From Amoebidium appalachense (Eukaryota; Ichthyosporea), in the NCBI GenBank assembly GCA_963693365.1, contig CAVNZM010000001.1, positions 8,122,001 through 8,186,000 on the forward strand: a DNA stretch of 64,000 nucleotides, in the 5' to 3' direction. The position numbers and the translations under genes were made by a program. Each line of letters begins with the position of its first letter. Within the stretch, counting starts at the first letter, position 1. This document shows positions 47,297 through 61,164 of this stretch, piece after piece. Under the pieces are notes generated by a model, which did not search any database, was not told the DNA's origin, and saw nothing but the letters and a program-made list of their open reading frames with translations.

Positions 47297-48643
47297 CTAT
47301 TCCCCCGACGACGACAGCTCCGACTTCTTCCCATGGTCCTTCTCCTTCTTCTGCTCGTTGTATTTCACCCTCCGCCTGAGATTGACCGACTCTCTGTTCG
47401 CGTAGTAGTGATACCTCAGCCCATGCACGTTGCACAAGGTACCTTTCCCATTGGGCCCGGTTCTCCATTTCGGGCTCTTGGTAACGTTACACCCCTCCCA
47501 CTGGCATACACGTTCCTTTTTCTTTAACGATTTTAAAGACTCGCCTGCTTGGAAAAACGTGCCCGTGTTTTTGGGGATTGCTACTTTCCCCCCTGCCTCC
47601 TGGGGAACCTTCACTTTTTTCTCCTCCGCCTGGCTCCAACGTGGATCCCCCCCAGGAAAGTCCGTAGGTGGGGGGCCCCATTTCCAGCCAGCGCTGGGCG
47701 GGTTTGAGTTTCCGGGGGGTGCACCTTCGCGCGAAAGGGGGTGAGCAGGCGGCGGTATATGTTGGGGAACGCCCCATAAAGGAATGGTCGCAGGTGCGGT
47801 GTTATCGTTGGGAACAGTGGGGTATGACGGGTAGCTTTGGGTCGGGTAACTCTGCGTGTCCGGTGGGGGTGGGGGTGGTGGTGCATGTGCGTGGCTGCCG
47901 ATATCTCCGCTGCTCCTCTGATATTCCGTTGACGGGGGGTAATAATGTTGTCCGTAGTGATGTGGATTTGGCGGTTGGTGTCCATCGTAGTATTGATTCG
48001 GAGGATAGTGTTGATATTCAAGGGGTGCGCCTGTGTTTGGATAGTATTGTGGATGGGGTGGGGCAAGGGGCTGGCTGTTACAAGGGACTGCGTACCCTGG
48101 TGCATGTGGCGGCGGGGGGGCCAACTGCTGGCTATTGGAAGGAACATGATAGTAATCGAGTGGAGCACCACTGCCCTCCTGAGGAGAAGGATGTGAGGGA
48201 TGATAATAGTACGGACCGTAACTGTAACCTTCGTGAGGTGGGAACTGAACAGGGGGTGTCTCCGCAGTGGAGGAAAAGCGGTTGCCTACCTGTGACCATT
48301 CCCCATGTTGCTCGTTCGGGTGATGCGAAAACCGTTCATAGTATACGTGTAGTTCGTGCTTCTGCGAATGGGAAGGTGGAAGAGGGACACCTTCAGGGGG
48401 ATTTACCGCGTCGTAAGGTCTCCAAAGTGAATGTTGGTCTGCTGACGGGACACCCACAGGAGAACACTGGCTTGTTGCTTCTTCCTTCTCGTGTAGAGAG
48501 GGAACCTCTAGGGGGGTGGTCGTGTTGTTATCTGAAACGGTGCCATTTGAGGAAGCCGGGCTCGAAGGTTCAGCGGGTGGGAATTTAACTTCTGGGTGTT
48601 CGACGTCTGGGTCAGGTATAGTGTCGTCTGAGGCTGGGCTCAT
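47297..48643 (-). CDS. GATA-like zinc-finger transcription factor with altered ligands
   Basis: A 448-aa nuclear protein starting at the ATG at 48643; upstream codons stay open to about 48800 without another ATG, so an upstream coding exon joined near an acceptor-like GGCAG at 48703 is possible. Residues 1-60 are acidic and Ser/Pro-rich. Residues 90-330 are low complexity, rich in Pro, Tyr, His and Gln. The finger is near the C-terminus: C380, C385, C404 and H407, with core SPKWRTGPNG and then LCNVHGLRY, followed by a basic tail. The core and the Trp-Arg-Thr-Gly-Pro run are diagnostic of GATA fingers, which bind WGATAR sites. The canonical spacing is C-x2-C-x17/18-C-x2-C. Here the first knuckle is C-x4-C and the fourth ligand is His in place of Cys. 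The gene is intronless from the ATG and free of arrays. Zinc binding and target site are inferred. Confidence 0.85.
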   Translation of the reverse strand: MSPASDDTIPDPDVEHPEVKFPPAEPSSPASSNGTVSDNNTTTPLEVPSLHEKEEATSQCSPVGVPSADQHSLWRPYDAVNPPEGVPLPPSHSQKHELHVYYERFSHHPNEQHGEWSQVGNRFSSTAETPPVQFPPHEGYSYGPYYYHPSHPSPQEGSGAPLDYYHVPSNSQQLAPPPPHAPGYAVPCNSQPLAPPHPQYYPNTGAPLEYQHYPPNQYYDGHQPPNPHHYGQHYYPPSTEYQRSSGDIGSHAHAPPPPPPPDTQSYPTQSYPSYPTVPNDNTAPATIPLWGVPQHIPPPAHPLSREGAPPGNSNPPSAGWKWGPPPTDFPGGDPRWSQAEEKKVKVPQEAGGKVAIPKNTGTFFQAGESLKSLKKKERVCQWEGCNVTKSPKWRTGPNGKGTLCNVHGLRYHYYANRESVNLRRRVKYNEQKKEKDHGKKSELSSSGE

Positions 48644-50700
48644 TAACTCCACAGGTTTGGCTTCCTCCTTTACGTTAGAGTAAAGCTCAACTGGCTTGTG
48701 TTCTGCCTTCAGTGTGAAAAAATGAGAATAAAGTGTGGTATAGTTTGCGTCTGCCGAAAACTTGAAAGGGAAGTCTAGAAAGGGAGTGACGGATTATTGT
48801 TGTCTGAACGAGAAAATATTTCAAAGAAAGGGGAAATGAACAGCTGACAGGTATGTGCTTTGCGAATGAAGCACGTGCCAAGCTACATAAAAAAACATGC
48901 GTCTGTATTTGTCTACATACACATATGATAGAACGTAGGTAATATAAAAAATAATGCATATATTGTAGGACTATTTGGTGGAAATTCTATATATTTTACA
49001 ACACGGCAAGGAAAACATCTTTCCACAGACGTCAAGCAACTGAAGTGATGGAAACTACGCTGCTGTGCACGTCCATGAATCAATGCTCTTTTCCAAAGCG
49101 AAAGCGCTATTTATACGGTTAACTGTACTCCTTTCTGTTTATAATTGCAAAGTTAGAAAAGAAAACCACAAAAAGAACCGCCATTTAGCACTTAAAACGA
49201 ACTCTGTACACTTCTTTGTAGGTAGAAAAACACACACGAAAAAAAAAAGAACCGAAAAATAGGTGATGCCAGGGTTGAGCGATGAAAAAGCTCGGCAGAT
49301 GGCGCCTCTAGGGGGAACATTGGGTAACATACTTGAAGAACATAGGGAGGAGCTTCAGCAAGCTCTTTGCTGCAAATCGGCCGGACGATTGGAGATTAAT
49401 ATACTGTTTGATCTTTTATCTTTAATTTTTGTATGAAATTGAATGGGAATGTAAAGCTTTCTTTTTGTTGACTAGAGAGTTTACCTACACCTTTTCTTTA
49501 GTAAATTCCTTCTGGTCAGGTTACGGTTACCCCCTTCGAGTCTAACCAATCACAACAGTATTTCACCGTTATTTGGCATGCCGCATTGCCGCATGTTGAG
49601 GCAAATATGAACCGTGCGTCTCATGCACGCCGATGTTTTTCTGCACTGTTGAACCTACAGTATAATATATATCTTTATATATATATCAAGTGTTGTAATA
49701 TATAAAACAATAGGTGAGAGTTTTGAAATGGCCCCGCCCGAGGCCGGGCTGAGACCGGACTCAAGTCGTCATCCCGCCGAGGCCGATAGCCGCATCACCG
49801 GTGCATGCATAGCCAATCATTATTTTTTGCCGCCAGCCCGGGTCTCCGAAAAGCCCTCCATATACTATGTAAAAAAAAAATAATAAAAAATAAAAAATAT
49901 CCAGACATTATAGAGTATAAAACAGAAAAAGGTGGATTAAGTTAACGTCGGTACATTCATGCATGTCAAGGTAATGAACATGCCGTGACGACCGCGGAGA
50001 AGAACTTCAGAAAATAATATAGAACCCCTGCATCCCGGAGTTCTTGGCAAGTTGTTGCTTCTTCTTCTTCTTCTTCTTTTTTTTTTTTTTTGAATTTTTT
50101 CCCTGTCATGACTCACGGCCCACGGTGCCTTCTATTTCAAGCAAAATCCACGACCGCTTGCATCAATGAGCTAGATATTAACGCCATATAGTATTCCACG
50201 TAAACAAAATGTTCGAGCAAGCTTAATGAAACTTCAAGCAAGAAAACAACAACAACCTACTTTTGCCGGCGGCTTGAAAGTTTCAAGGCCGCGATGTAAA
50301 AGTTTCTTGAAGAACAATTAGCACCCCAAACATTTTGGTGGTATAGGAGGAAGCATTTGTGCATCCCATAAGAGCCAATCGCATCGGGGATGACGAATGT
50401 GGGACAGATCGATTGGTAGCTCGCATGTAGACGAAATAAACTGTTTCTTATGTGTGAGTTTATTAATTTCAAGGGGGCATCATAGCATCATATATTGCTA
50501 TCTAAAGTCGGCGAAGTATGTATGACATACTTGCCATCTAAACGCATTAAACATACACAGCGGTCTCCTTGACTCAGACTGACTGAATCACACGCGGCAT
50601 CACTTGACCCAATCCGTGATTTGGCAAGAGAGTTTCAGGAAAAAATTGTCCACACATAAGATGTTATGCTAATAAGATAACCGTGACCGGCATGCTCCCC

Positions 50701-50714
50701 GGTCACCGGTGACC
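50701..50714. repeat. Perfect 14-bp palindrome GGTCACCGGTGACC
   Basis: The sequence equals its reverse complement. It is flanked by further CCGG-containing half-sites (GTGACCGGCATGC before, CGGTCC after), giving an extended GC-rich dyad in AT-rich surroundings. It may be a dimeric factor site; no factor is assigned. Confidence 0.6.
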
Positions 50715-51379
50715 CGGTCCTCGCGATTTCGATGAGAAAACAGGAAAGGGCGAGACACTCAGGATCCGGATAGGCTTCCTGAAGATTCTGCGTATGCATG
50801 CATTTTATGTGCGTGCCCGAGTTTGTATAAATATCCTTCTAGTAGCAAAAGCCTTTGTACCCACCAGATCAACTAAGGCATTACTAATGAAGTGATAGCC
50901 ATTGCCGTAAGCTACCGTGATATGTCAGGCTGAAGCGGAGCTTATTTTGGAAACGGATAAGCACATTGTGGTCATGACACGGTAAAAGACCATGTGGTGT
51001 GTGGCAACATGTGACTCTCTAATGATAATCTAATGCAAACATGAAAAAAATTCCCAGAGGGTTTTTTTCGTGTGCAACAAGTTTGTGCAACATCTTACAA
51101 CACAGCGCATGAGTCTGTAGCCAAAACTTGGCAACGCTGCTCACCAAGAATTGATCGAGCCCGGCCTGTGGCTTATGATGCTCTTTATGAATCCGCTTTT
51201 GAGTCTTCAATGTTTTTTCGCAAATGGTCGCCATCTTTTTTTCTCAAGAAGGCATTCACCGGGTACCTGACTTTCACAAATCTGTCACGATAGCCTGCCA
51301 CGTACCTAGCTAGGGAGCTGTGGTGCTGAATCACTGCGCAAGTGAAGCTGTTTTGGGGGTTGCTCACATGGTTGTTGAC

Positions 51380-51425
<46 letters not shown>

Positions 51426-51426
51426 G
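51380..51426. repeat. (GTT)n trinucleotide array
   Basis: About 16 GTT units precede a GT-rich stretch that continues irregularly to about 52020 with CG-rich interruptions and (GTG)n near 52105-52125. Confidence 0.93.
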
Positions 51427-51650
51427 GTGTGTGTGTGTGTGTGTGTGTGCGTGTGTGCGCCAAAGTGTGTACGTGTGTGTGCGTCCGTGAGTGTGTGTGT
51501 GTTTGTCTGTGTTTGTGTGTCTGTGTCACGGTGTGTGTGTGTGTGCACTTCTCAAGTGCCTTAGAAGCAGCCTGCCGGGCACTGTTTTGGGCTCTTGCAT
51601 AGCGGTGTGTGTTCGCGCCCGCGTGCGCATGTACAGTGTGTGCGTGCGTG

Positions 51651-51702
<52 letters not shown>

Positions 51703-51828
51703 CGCGCGCGCGCGCGTGCGCGTATGTGTGCGGGTGTGTGCGGGCTTGTGTGTGTGTGCATGTATGTCCGCGCATGCATGCGTGGGCCTGTGTGTGCACT
51801 TGTGTGTACATGAGTTCGTACAAGGTGC

Positions 51829-51887
<59 letters not shown>

Positions 51888-51899
51888 CGCGTGTGCATA

Positions 51900-51931
<32 letters not shown>

Positions 51932-53045
51932 CCTGTGTGTGTGTGTACGTGCGCGTATACGTGTGTTGCGTGGTGTGTGCATCATGTGTGTGTGAGCTGT
52001 GCTGTACGTACATGTGTGCTCGTGTGTGTGCACGATTTCTGCATTTATCTATCTCTCCCTCTCACTCCATTGGTGCGTGACTACGTGTGTGTGCTTGTGT
52101 GTGTGGTGGTGGTGGTGGTGGTGGTGCAGTGTGGGGGGGGGGGGGGGGGGGGGGGGGGAAGGGGGGAGGGGGGGGGGGAGGGGGGAGGGGGGGGAGGCCA
52201 GGAGGGGTGATTGACCAAGAATATCGAGCTCGGTCGAGAACTTTCAGTTCTCAGATCCAGACCACTACTTACTGTAACCGGAAAGTCATTCTGTATTACT
52301 TTCGCAGTTCGTAATATTCCAAAACTGAGATATTGCTAAACCATAATAATGCAAAATTAAATTTATGGTTTCCGGGATTTCATCAGTGAGCTTTTAGAAG
52401 CTCCAGAGAAAGTTATAGTCCCCCCTCCCCCTTCCTCCCTCCCCCCCCCCCCCCAACACCCGCTGCACTGGGCATGCCCCCGAAGGAAGGGAGGGGGGAG
52501 GGAGGGGGGAGGGGGGGGGGGGGGGGGGGGGATTTGCTCTTCAATGGGATGAATAATAGATGCTTAGTCCAAAAAACAATATTCGGGCATATTATAAAGA
52601 TCTAAGACTCGAAACTGCTCAATGGTTTTTAAATTCTAAACAACATGAATCATTGGCCCGGTTGCCTTAACTCCGGCAATAGGCTGGTGTGCCACCAGCA
52701 TTGTTCACGGTGGTGGCGGTGATAAAGGGAAAAAGGGGGATGGGGGGAAGGGGGGGGGGGGGGGGGGGGGGAAGGGGGGAAAGAAGCGGCCAGGAGTGAC
52801 TCATTGCTTTAGAGCTTGCGCGCCACGGTGTGACAGGATTTGAGGAGTCCGCACAGAGGACTGAAATTCGTTCACACGACACGACATTGAGAAGGTATGC
52901 ATGTGATATTGTGTGTCTGTGAGTATTTTGTAACTGTGTTTTTTTTTGTGGCACGGCTTAGCGCTTGTTTTTATACCTGGCGTGCTGAGGTTTGTAAGGG
53001 GAGTTGTAGCGGGATGTGTCCAAGTGCGTCAATGTGTGAGTGAGC

Positions 53046-53350
<305 letters not shown>

Positions 53351-54155
53351 CTCTCTCTCTCTCTCTCCATTCTCTCTCTCTTTCTCCCCCCCCCCCCCCC
53401 CCCCCCCCCAACTCTCTCCCCCCGCCCCCTAGGCCAATGCATGCCCGCTATGCTCGCAGCTAAATTGTTATTGGCCGACGTAGGGCAGGGCTAGATTGCC
53501 AGGGCGAGCAGTCGAGTACTCAAAGCACTGGTGGCGCTGAGCTCGAGCAGCACATAGTTCACATTTGCACGCCCTAAAGCCCAAACAATTACATGTATTT
53601 TTTCTATTAAAACCACTATTTTTTGGTTTTTCTGGTTTGGAAGTTATTTCACTATTTGGTTTACAATTGTAAGCCGCGCAAAACGAGGCTGAGGAGCACC
53701 TGCCACCGGGCCACCGGCAGGCCTTTGTAGGTTACCCTTTGTAGGCGACAGGGCAGGGGACGGGGTTATTGCCATGGACTGTACATCACGAGTTGGATGA
53801 GATGATGCATGCAAGAAGAAGACTAGTAAGGTAAAGGGAAACTATTCAAGGAAGGAGGGGAGCCGGGGGAGGGGGGGGGGGGGGGGGGAATATTTAGAAG
53901 AAAGTAGGAAAGAACGTGTACTGTAAAGCTTCGTGTTTCGTTTTTCCTTTCTGTGGCTATCAGTTCTGATGCAAACCCCCCCTCCCCCCCCTCCCCCCTC
54001 CCCCCCCCCTTCCCTCCCCCTCTGCTTTTAATATGCCTTGCTCCCCCCCCCCCTCCCCCCCTCCCCCCCCCCCCCCCCCCCCCCCCCACCACCACCACCA
54101 CCACCACCCTCTTTTTTTGGGTTTCTTTTTTTTTTTTGGTTGGTGGTGGTGGTGG

Positions 54156-54191
<36 letters not shown>

Positions 54192-54519
54192 GTATGTGTT
54201 TCCGAGGTATATGTGGTACACTTCCCCGCCTACAGCACACACACGCATACACTCTCCCTCTCCCCCCCGTCCCCCCCCCCCCCCCCCCCCCCCTCCCCTT
54301 CCGGATCCTGCCCTCGCGCATTCTCCCTTCCCCGGTCCATATGTACCAGCTCCTCGAAAAATAAAAAAAAGGATAACAACAAAATTTCCCACATAACATT
54401 TTAGGGGAGGAGAGGAATGCAGGAGTGGGAGGGATGTTCTAAAGAATGTGGCCTGCAAACAATCTGAATTTCCCAGATACATTAAGCTTCCGTGCCGCGC
54501 ACACCGTTGGCAGCACACT

Positions 54520-54603
54520 CGCACCCGCGCACGCACACAGGCACACGTGCGTACCAGTGGCACACACACGAACACACGCACACACAAACGCAGACACACC
54601 AAG

Positions 54604-54669
<66 letters not shown>

Positions 54670-54835
54670 GACACACACACACAGTGTCCCACACGTACAC
54701 ACAACTTGAATTCCTGTGTCACACAATGACGAGCCACTGAGATATCCGTTTTCACACAGTAGTTTAACATCACACACGGATAACATCACAGGCATGGGCC
54801 ACGTCATGCCTGGTGCACACACGCACACACACGGG

Positions 54836-54870
<35 letters not shown>

Positions 54871-54903
54871 ACACACGCTTGCAAGCAACCTGCGCACACA
54901 GAT

Positions 54904-54934
<31 letters not shown>

Positions 54935-55203
54935 CGATACAGACAGGCACGCACGCTTGCACGGACGCACACGCGTACGCATGCACACATGCACAGGCAC
55001 ACACAAACGTCCGGGCGCACAACACACACACATGCAAATGCACATACACATACACACACATGCACACAGGCAGGTACATACAGGCGGGTACCACACGCGC
55101 GAGCACACACAGGCACGCACGCACGCACACACAGGCACACACGCACGCATGCACGTACACACGCACGCACGAAAGCACACGCGCACACAGGCACGCACAC
55201 AGG

Positions 55204-55266
<63 letters not shown>

Positions 55267-55275
55267 ACACGAGTC
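54520..55275. repeat. Extended CA-rich region with three pure arrays
   Basis: Pure (CA)n stretches at about 54606-54668, 54839-54867 and 55209-55260 are embedded in degenerate CA, CACG and CAGG sequence. Frames give only Val-Cys or His-Thr proteins. Confidence 0.9.
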
Positions 55276-56013
55276 CAAATTGAAGAACGCAGACGCTAGG
55301 TGCGACAAGTTTGAACACTAGGAGAATTTTTGTTTTTTAAACTTTAATGCACAAGGTGCACCTAATGAGCCTTAACGATCCACGCTTGTAACTCCGAACA
55401 TACCACGTGCACAGGACTTGATTAATTACTTCGTTGCAGTCAGCCCTTTAATGACCAAAAAGGGGCAATTTTAAAGCCCACGGAGAATTTCGGGGTTCAA
55501 TACTTCCAAGCCTTTCAGCATACATTCATCAATTTGACCAATCAGAAGTCACCACAATCGATACAAAAATATATCCACCAATAATAGCACCCCACCGACA
55601 CCCGTATAAATATAGGCGGGGGCACGCAGAACCAAGAAATAGCTAGCAAATATATATTCCCACATAACCTGCCTGACCGTCAGGGCCTAGCCCTCTTGTC
55701 TATTTAAAACCCTCCCCCTTCCTCCCCACCCTCCCCCGTGGGGGGGGCTATTTCAAGCAGAGTATATCTCTTTGAATATCCAGTGGAGCTATCTAGGCGA
55801 CTCTCTCGTTGTCTATCGCAAAAGTATCATTCAAACCATACAAGATAAATCCGAGTCATGATCATGCTATCAAATCCACACCATGCATCCTCCCGATCCT
55901 CCCATCTACACCTTCAATATCCCGATCCTCTTTTTTAGCAATTCCATCCAAATTTAGTCTTGACGCTGCGTCATGATTATCTCGTATCCATTCATAGCAC
56001 TTGCATACTATTT

Positions 56014-56173
56014 TTAGTCGGCCTTTTTGTGGCCCTCCAGCTCCCTCTCCCCCTGCCTCTGTATGGCCTTGCCTGCCTTTGCCCCCACCACCGCCCCTGC
56101 ACCGGCACTCATGGCTGCGGCTACCGTGGCTATGGCGGTGCCACCGGCAACTTTGGCAGCTGGGAAAAAAGGA

Positions 56174-56207
<34 letters not shown>

Positions 56208-56294
56208 AGAGAGAGAACATGTAGGTTAGAGGGGGAGGGGGCGGGAAGGGGAGGAGGAAGAAGAGGAAGATGGAAAGGAAAAGGAAAGGAGGAA

Positions 56295-56331
<37 letters not shown>

Positions 56332-56332
56332 A

Positions 56333-56363
<31 letters not shown>

Positions 56364-56919
56364 GCGTGTGTGTGTGGGTGTGTGGGTGTGTGGGTGGGGT
56401 GGGGGGGGGGTCAGAATAACGTTCTTGTTTGCTTTGTGCCAACTTCCTCTCATTTCTTTTCCTTCCCCTGCCATTTTCTTTTTTCTTTTCTTTTTTTTTG
56501 GGGGGGCAAGTGGCGGCGGCGGAAGGGGGTTGCGCGGGTGGGTGGGTGAGTGGGTGGGTGGGAGGGGGGGGGGGGGGGGGGGGGAAAGGGGGAACTATGT
56601 CACTTAGAAATAGGGAAACCTAGGTGGATGTGCAAGAACATGTGCTCAGAACATTCTTTCTGTTTTGCTTCCATATCAGTGCTCCCTAACAACCTGCTAC
56701 ATCCGCTCATCTTCTCACCACTTGCAACCAAGAATGAAAGAAAACAGGTGTAGAAATAGATAGTCCGGGGGGGGGGGGGGGGGGGAGGGGAAGGGGGGAG
56801 TAGGGGGGGGGGGGGGGGGGGGGGGGGGCACACACCTGCAAGCATACCGACAGGACCGAACAAAATGCCTCCGGCCAAAGCTCCCATCAGAGGATAGGTG
56901 GCAAGGTGGTATCGTGCAG

Positions 56920-56960
<41 letters not shown>

Positions 56961-56978
56961 GTGTGTGTGTGTGCATGC

Positions 56979-57023
<45 letters not shown>

Positions 57024-57445
57024 TGCCTGCGTGCCTACGTGCGTGCCTGCGTGCCTGCGTGTGTTCATGTGGATGGGTGGGTGTGCGCACAAACATTTAT
57101 TTAGTCATTTGAATTGATTTTTAATTATTACCTTTTGGGGGGGGGGGAGGTGGGGGGGGGGGAGGGGGAGGGGGGGCAGGCCGGGTGGTGAGGGGGGGAA
57201 GGGGGGGAGGAGGGGGCAAAATACCTGGAAAAAAGCCATGTGGATTTCAGCCTAAACCTTTATGTTTTCCTACACAGGTTCAGTCTTTTTTTTCCCTCTC
57301 CCTTACCCTTACCACCATTTCTCCCTGCCACCTTTTCTCTTCATTCCAAGTCAATTGCATCAAGGTTGCCCCTCCCCTCCCCCCCTCCCCCCTTCCTGCG
57401 CCATGCAACCTACTCATCTAGGCATACACACACACACTCCCCCCC

Positions 57446-57476
<31 letters not shown>

Positions 57477-57888
57477 ACACTCCCCCCTCCGTCTTCCCCC
57501 CTCCCCCCTCCCCCCTTTTCTCCCTTCAGTCCCCAGTAAAACAGACAAAGGTTAAAAAAAAAAGATAGAAAAGAAAAGAAAACAAGATAAAAAACCAAAG
57601 AAAACAAAAACAAAAAAACCCAAAAAAAAAAAAAACACACCGTGTTTAGTTCCTGTGTGCCCCCTTCCACGTTTGCGGCTGCCGCCTCCACGTTCTGTTC
57701 GATTGTTTCCAAATGCTGCCCTTGCTCCTGCACAAAGCAGGGTTAGGGTCAAGAATCACAGGAGTAGAACGGAACAACCCCCCCCCCCTCCCCCCCCCCC
57801 CCCCCCCCCCCCGTTCCCTCCCCCCCCCCCCCCCCGTTCCCTCCCCCCACCCCCACCCCCACCACACACACGCACACACACACCCACC

Positions 57889-57920
<32 letters not shown>

Positions 57921-57976
57921 ACCACCACCCCTCCAGCTCCTTCCCAAACACGCATCCAACAACCCCCCTCGCCTCC

Positions 57977-58010
<34 letters not shown>

Positions 58011-58450
58011 TCCACCCCCTCCCTTCCCCACCCACCCAACCACCCACGCACCCACACTCTCACCCCCCTCCCTCCCCCCTCCCCCCCTTCCTACCCCCCC
58101 CCCCCCCCCCCCCCGCACACACACACACGCACATGCACACCCACCATTACATAGTCCTTCAACTGCATAAACGTCTGTGCAAGCTCCGACACATCTCCCG
58201 CCAGTCTCCTCAAACCCTTGTTCTGTGCCTCTGCTTCGTGTTGAATTCTTAAGGCGTCCTCCTGGGAGACGGAATTTTTTCCATTTATGGCGGTTTGGAG
58301 CTGCGATGTAGATTCAGTTGATGCTATGTTTTCCCAACTGTCTGTTTCACTCAACGGCAAACTCTGGCTCACTGCGCAGGTATGTTATTGTGTAAGTGCA
58401 GGTTCCCTTTTGGTTTGTGTAGCATGGTGTCTTTTTCTTTTTTTGTGTGT

Positions 58451-58506
<56 letters not shown>

Positions 58507-59090
58507 ATTGGTCCAAGAATACACTCATAAATATCTAATATTGCGTGTAGCCGTGTGTGCGTATGTAGATTCATGAGCCGGTAACTGGGTGGGAAGGTAG
58601 AAGAGCTACGAGATGGGTTTGGATTCAAAGGGCAGAGGGGAAGGAGGGGGTGTACCCCCAGAAAAGGGTGTGAATGTACGTGAAAATGAAGATCACTAGT
58701 TCGTAGGGGAGTCAGAGAGCAAGTAAGCATGTGTGATAAACCTCGACGGAAACGAAAGGAAGAAACAAGAAAAGACGAAAAGCTCGAAGTTAACGGGAAA
58801 GAAAAAATTGAGCCTGATTTTAGTAAAGATTCAGTGAAGAGCACGCAACTCCTGTGTAGAACGCACGTGTGGCTGTGCCTCTCTCTGTGTGTTGGTTGGG
58901 CGAGTTTGCGCATGTGTATTAAGTATGTATGTGTGTGCATGTGCAGTGCATATGTCCGTGTGTCCGTGTGTGTGACCATGTGCACATACACATATAAGCT
59001 GCAGGGCGTGCACGTGCATCTGTGACGGTATCTTGTGCACATGCACGCACGCGCACACTACCCTTTATTTGTGTGCATACCCCTAGACAT

Positions 59091-59163
<73 letters not shown>

Positions 59164-59166
59164 ACT

Positions 59167-59228
<62 letters not shown>

Positions 59229-59233
59229 ACACA

Positions 59234-59290
<57 letters not shown>

Positions 59291-59321
59291 ACGTCCCCCC
59301 TCCCCCACCCACCCACCCACC

Positions 59322-59364
<43 letters not shown>

Positions 59365-59655
59365 CCCCCCCCCCCCCCCCCCTGCCTCCCACCCCTCCCC
59401 CCCCCCCCCTCCCCCCCCCTCCCCCCCTCCCCCCCCCCCCCCCACACACACACACAAAGGTCCACCCACTCGTGTTTCCAGCCATGGTCCACTCTCTGAC
59501 CATCCTCTCAGCCAGGGGATAGGCCCTGCCCATGCGAGTGTAGGCTGCTGTTCTTTCTTTCAGCGCCAGTTGCCCTTCTTCCCTCTCATTTTCCCCTAGC
59601 TCGTTTACAAGCATGCTGTGAAGGGGTGGCGGGGGTGGTGTGTGTGTGTGTGTTT

Positions 59656-59701
<46 letters not shown>

Positions 59702-60770
59702 GGTGGGGAGGGGAGGGGGGGGGGGGAGTGTGTGTGTTGGGGGGGGGGGGGGGGGGGAGGGGGAGGTGGGGAGGGAGGGGGGGGGGGGGGAGGTGGGGGA
59801 GATGAAGGGTGGTGGTGGCGGTGGTTGTGGGTGAGGAGGCAGAGGGGCAGGGGAGGGGCAAGGGGAGTATGTGAGTGTGGTCAGTTGGTTAGAAAGAAGG
59901 GATGATGGGGTGTAGGTGTTCGTGTTCGTGTGCATGTGCATGTGTGTTTATGTGTGTGTTTGGGTGCTTACGGGTAACGGGGAAGAATCAGAAAGAATTT
60001 ACCCACCTCCCGTCGACCAATAGGTGGTCCATGTGGCGGGAACTGCACGTTGCTTTATCCAATAGCAATCTGGTGTGGGTGCACGTGGTGTCAGTGTTAA
60101 AGATTATTAGGTCTGCAATTCTGCGTTTCTGTGTAAAATTCTCTTAATATAGCAGTTGTGCATTGTTGTCTACAAAAAGGGGGGTGTACCACGTATAGGC
60201 TAAGCCAACCATATTACTCTGACTTGAAAATGACGTATAGTTGAAGTCCTATATGCCGACATAGACCTTAAAGCAACACAGTTTGGTGGAAACGCACAAT
60301 GCCCAGACCTTAACAATGCCTTTATCTGTTGCTAACATTACGCCGAGTTTCCCAGTTAGGAAAATACAAACTAACGGCAACAAACAGTAAAGAGCCCAAA
60401 ATGTCAACAAAATGTCAAGACTTTCTGCCTGTAGCGGTGATGACTCAGTTTACGAACAGCCACTTTTATCTCTTCTATTCTTTCTTCTTTTCTTATCCTT
60501 TTCTTCTGCACAGCAACCCCCCCCCCCCCCCCCCCCAAATTCCTTACCCCTCCCCAGGCCACCACCGCCCAATCCAGGGACACAACCGATTGTAAACATA
60601 CACACCCCTCCCCTCAACCCTTCTAAACAGAACCAAAAACTACAAACCTGCAAGAAACAATATCCCACCGTAGCACACACACACATACACCAACAGAGAA
60701 GCTTGGAAGAGAAGGGGGTCGCGTGTGTGAGTGAGTGAGAACGCGTGCATGTGTGTGTGTGTGGGAGGGG

Positions 60771-60808
<38 letters not shown>

Positions 60809-61129
60809 AGGGGGGGAGGAAGGGGGGGGGGGGGGGGGGGGGGGATTCTCACCTGATTTTAGCTATGCTCTCTTGTGTTGGTTCGCTCTGATGCCGTACA
60901 CACTGTGCCCACCCCCCGGTCACAAAAAATAAGAACTTGTACAGTATGGACCCCCCCCCCCCCCCCCCCCCCCCCTCCCTTCCTCTCCCCCCCTTCACAC
61001 ACACACAAACACACCTATTGTCACACCCACCCATAACAAAATCTCCAATCGCCCATGTCACCACCACTACTACCCACCGAGAACAACATTGAATAGCAGT
61101 CAACAAGCAGTCCTTCATTAATTTTTTTA

Positions 61130-61164
<35 letters not shown>

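Noticed and set aside
47668-48588. 306-codon plus-strand frame opposite the GATA-like gene
   Set aside because: It is the antisense shadow of the Pro/Tyr-rich coding region. The minus strand carries the recognisable finger.
58141-58150. Donor GTAATG after TAT at the end of syntaxin exon 5
   Set aside because: It looks better than the chosen GTGGGT, but it would remove two residues and break the SNARE heptad register around the zero-layer Gln.
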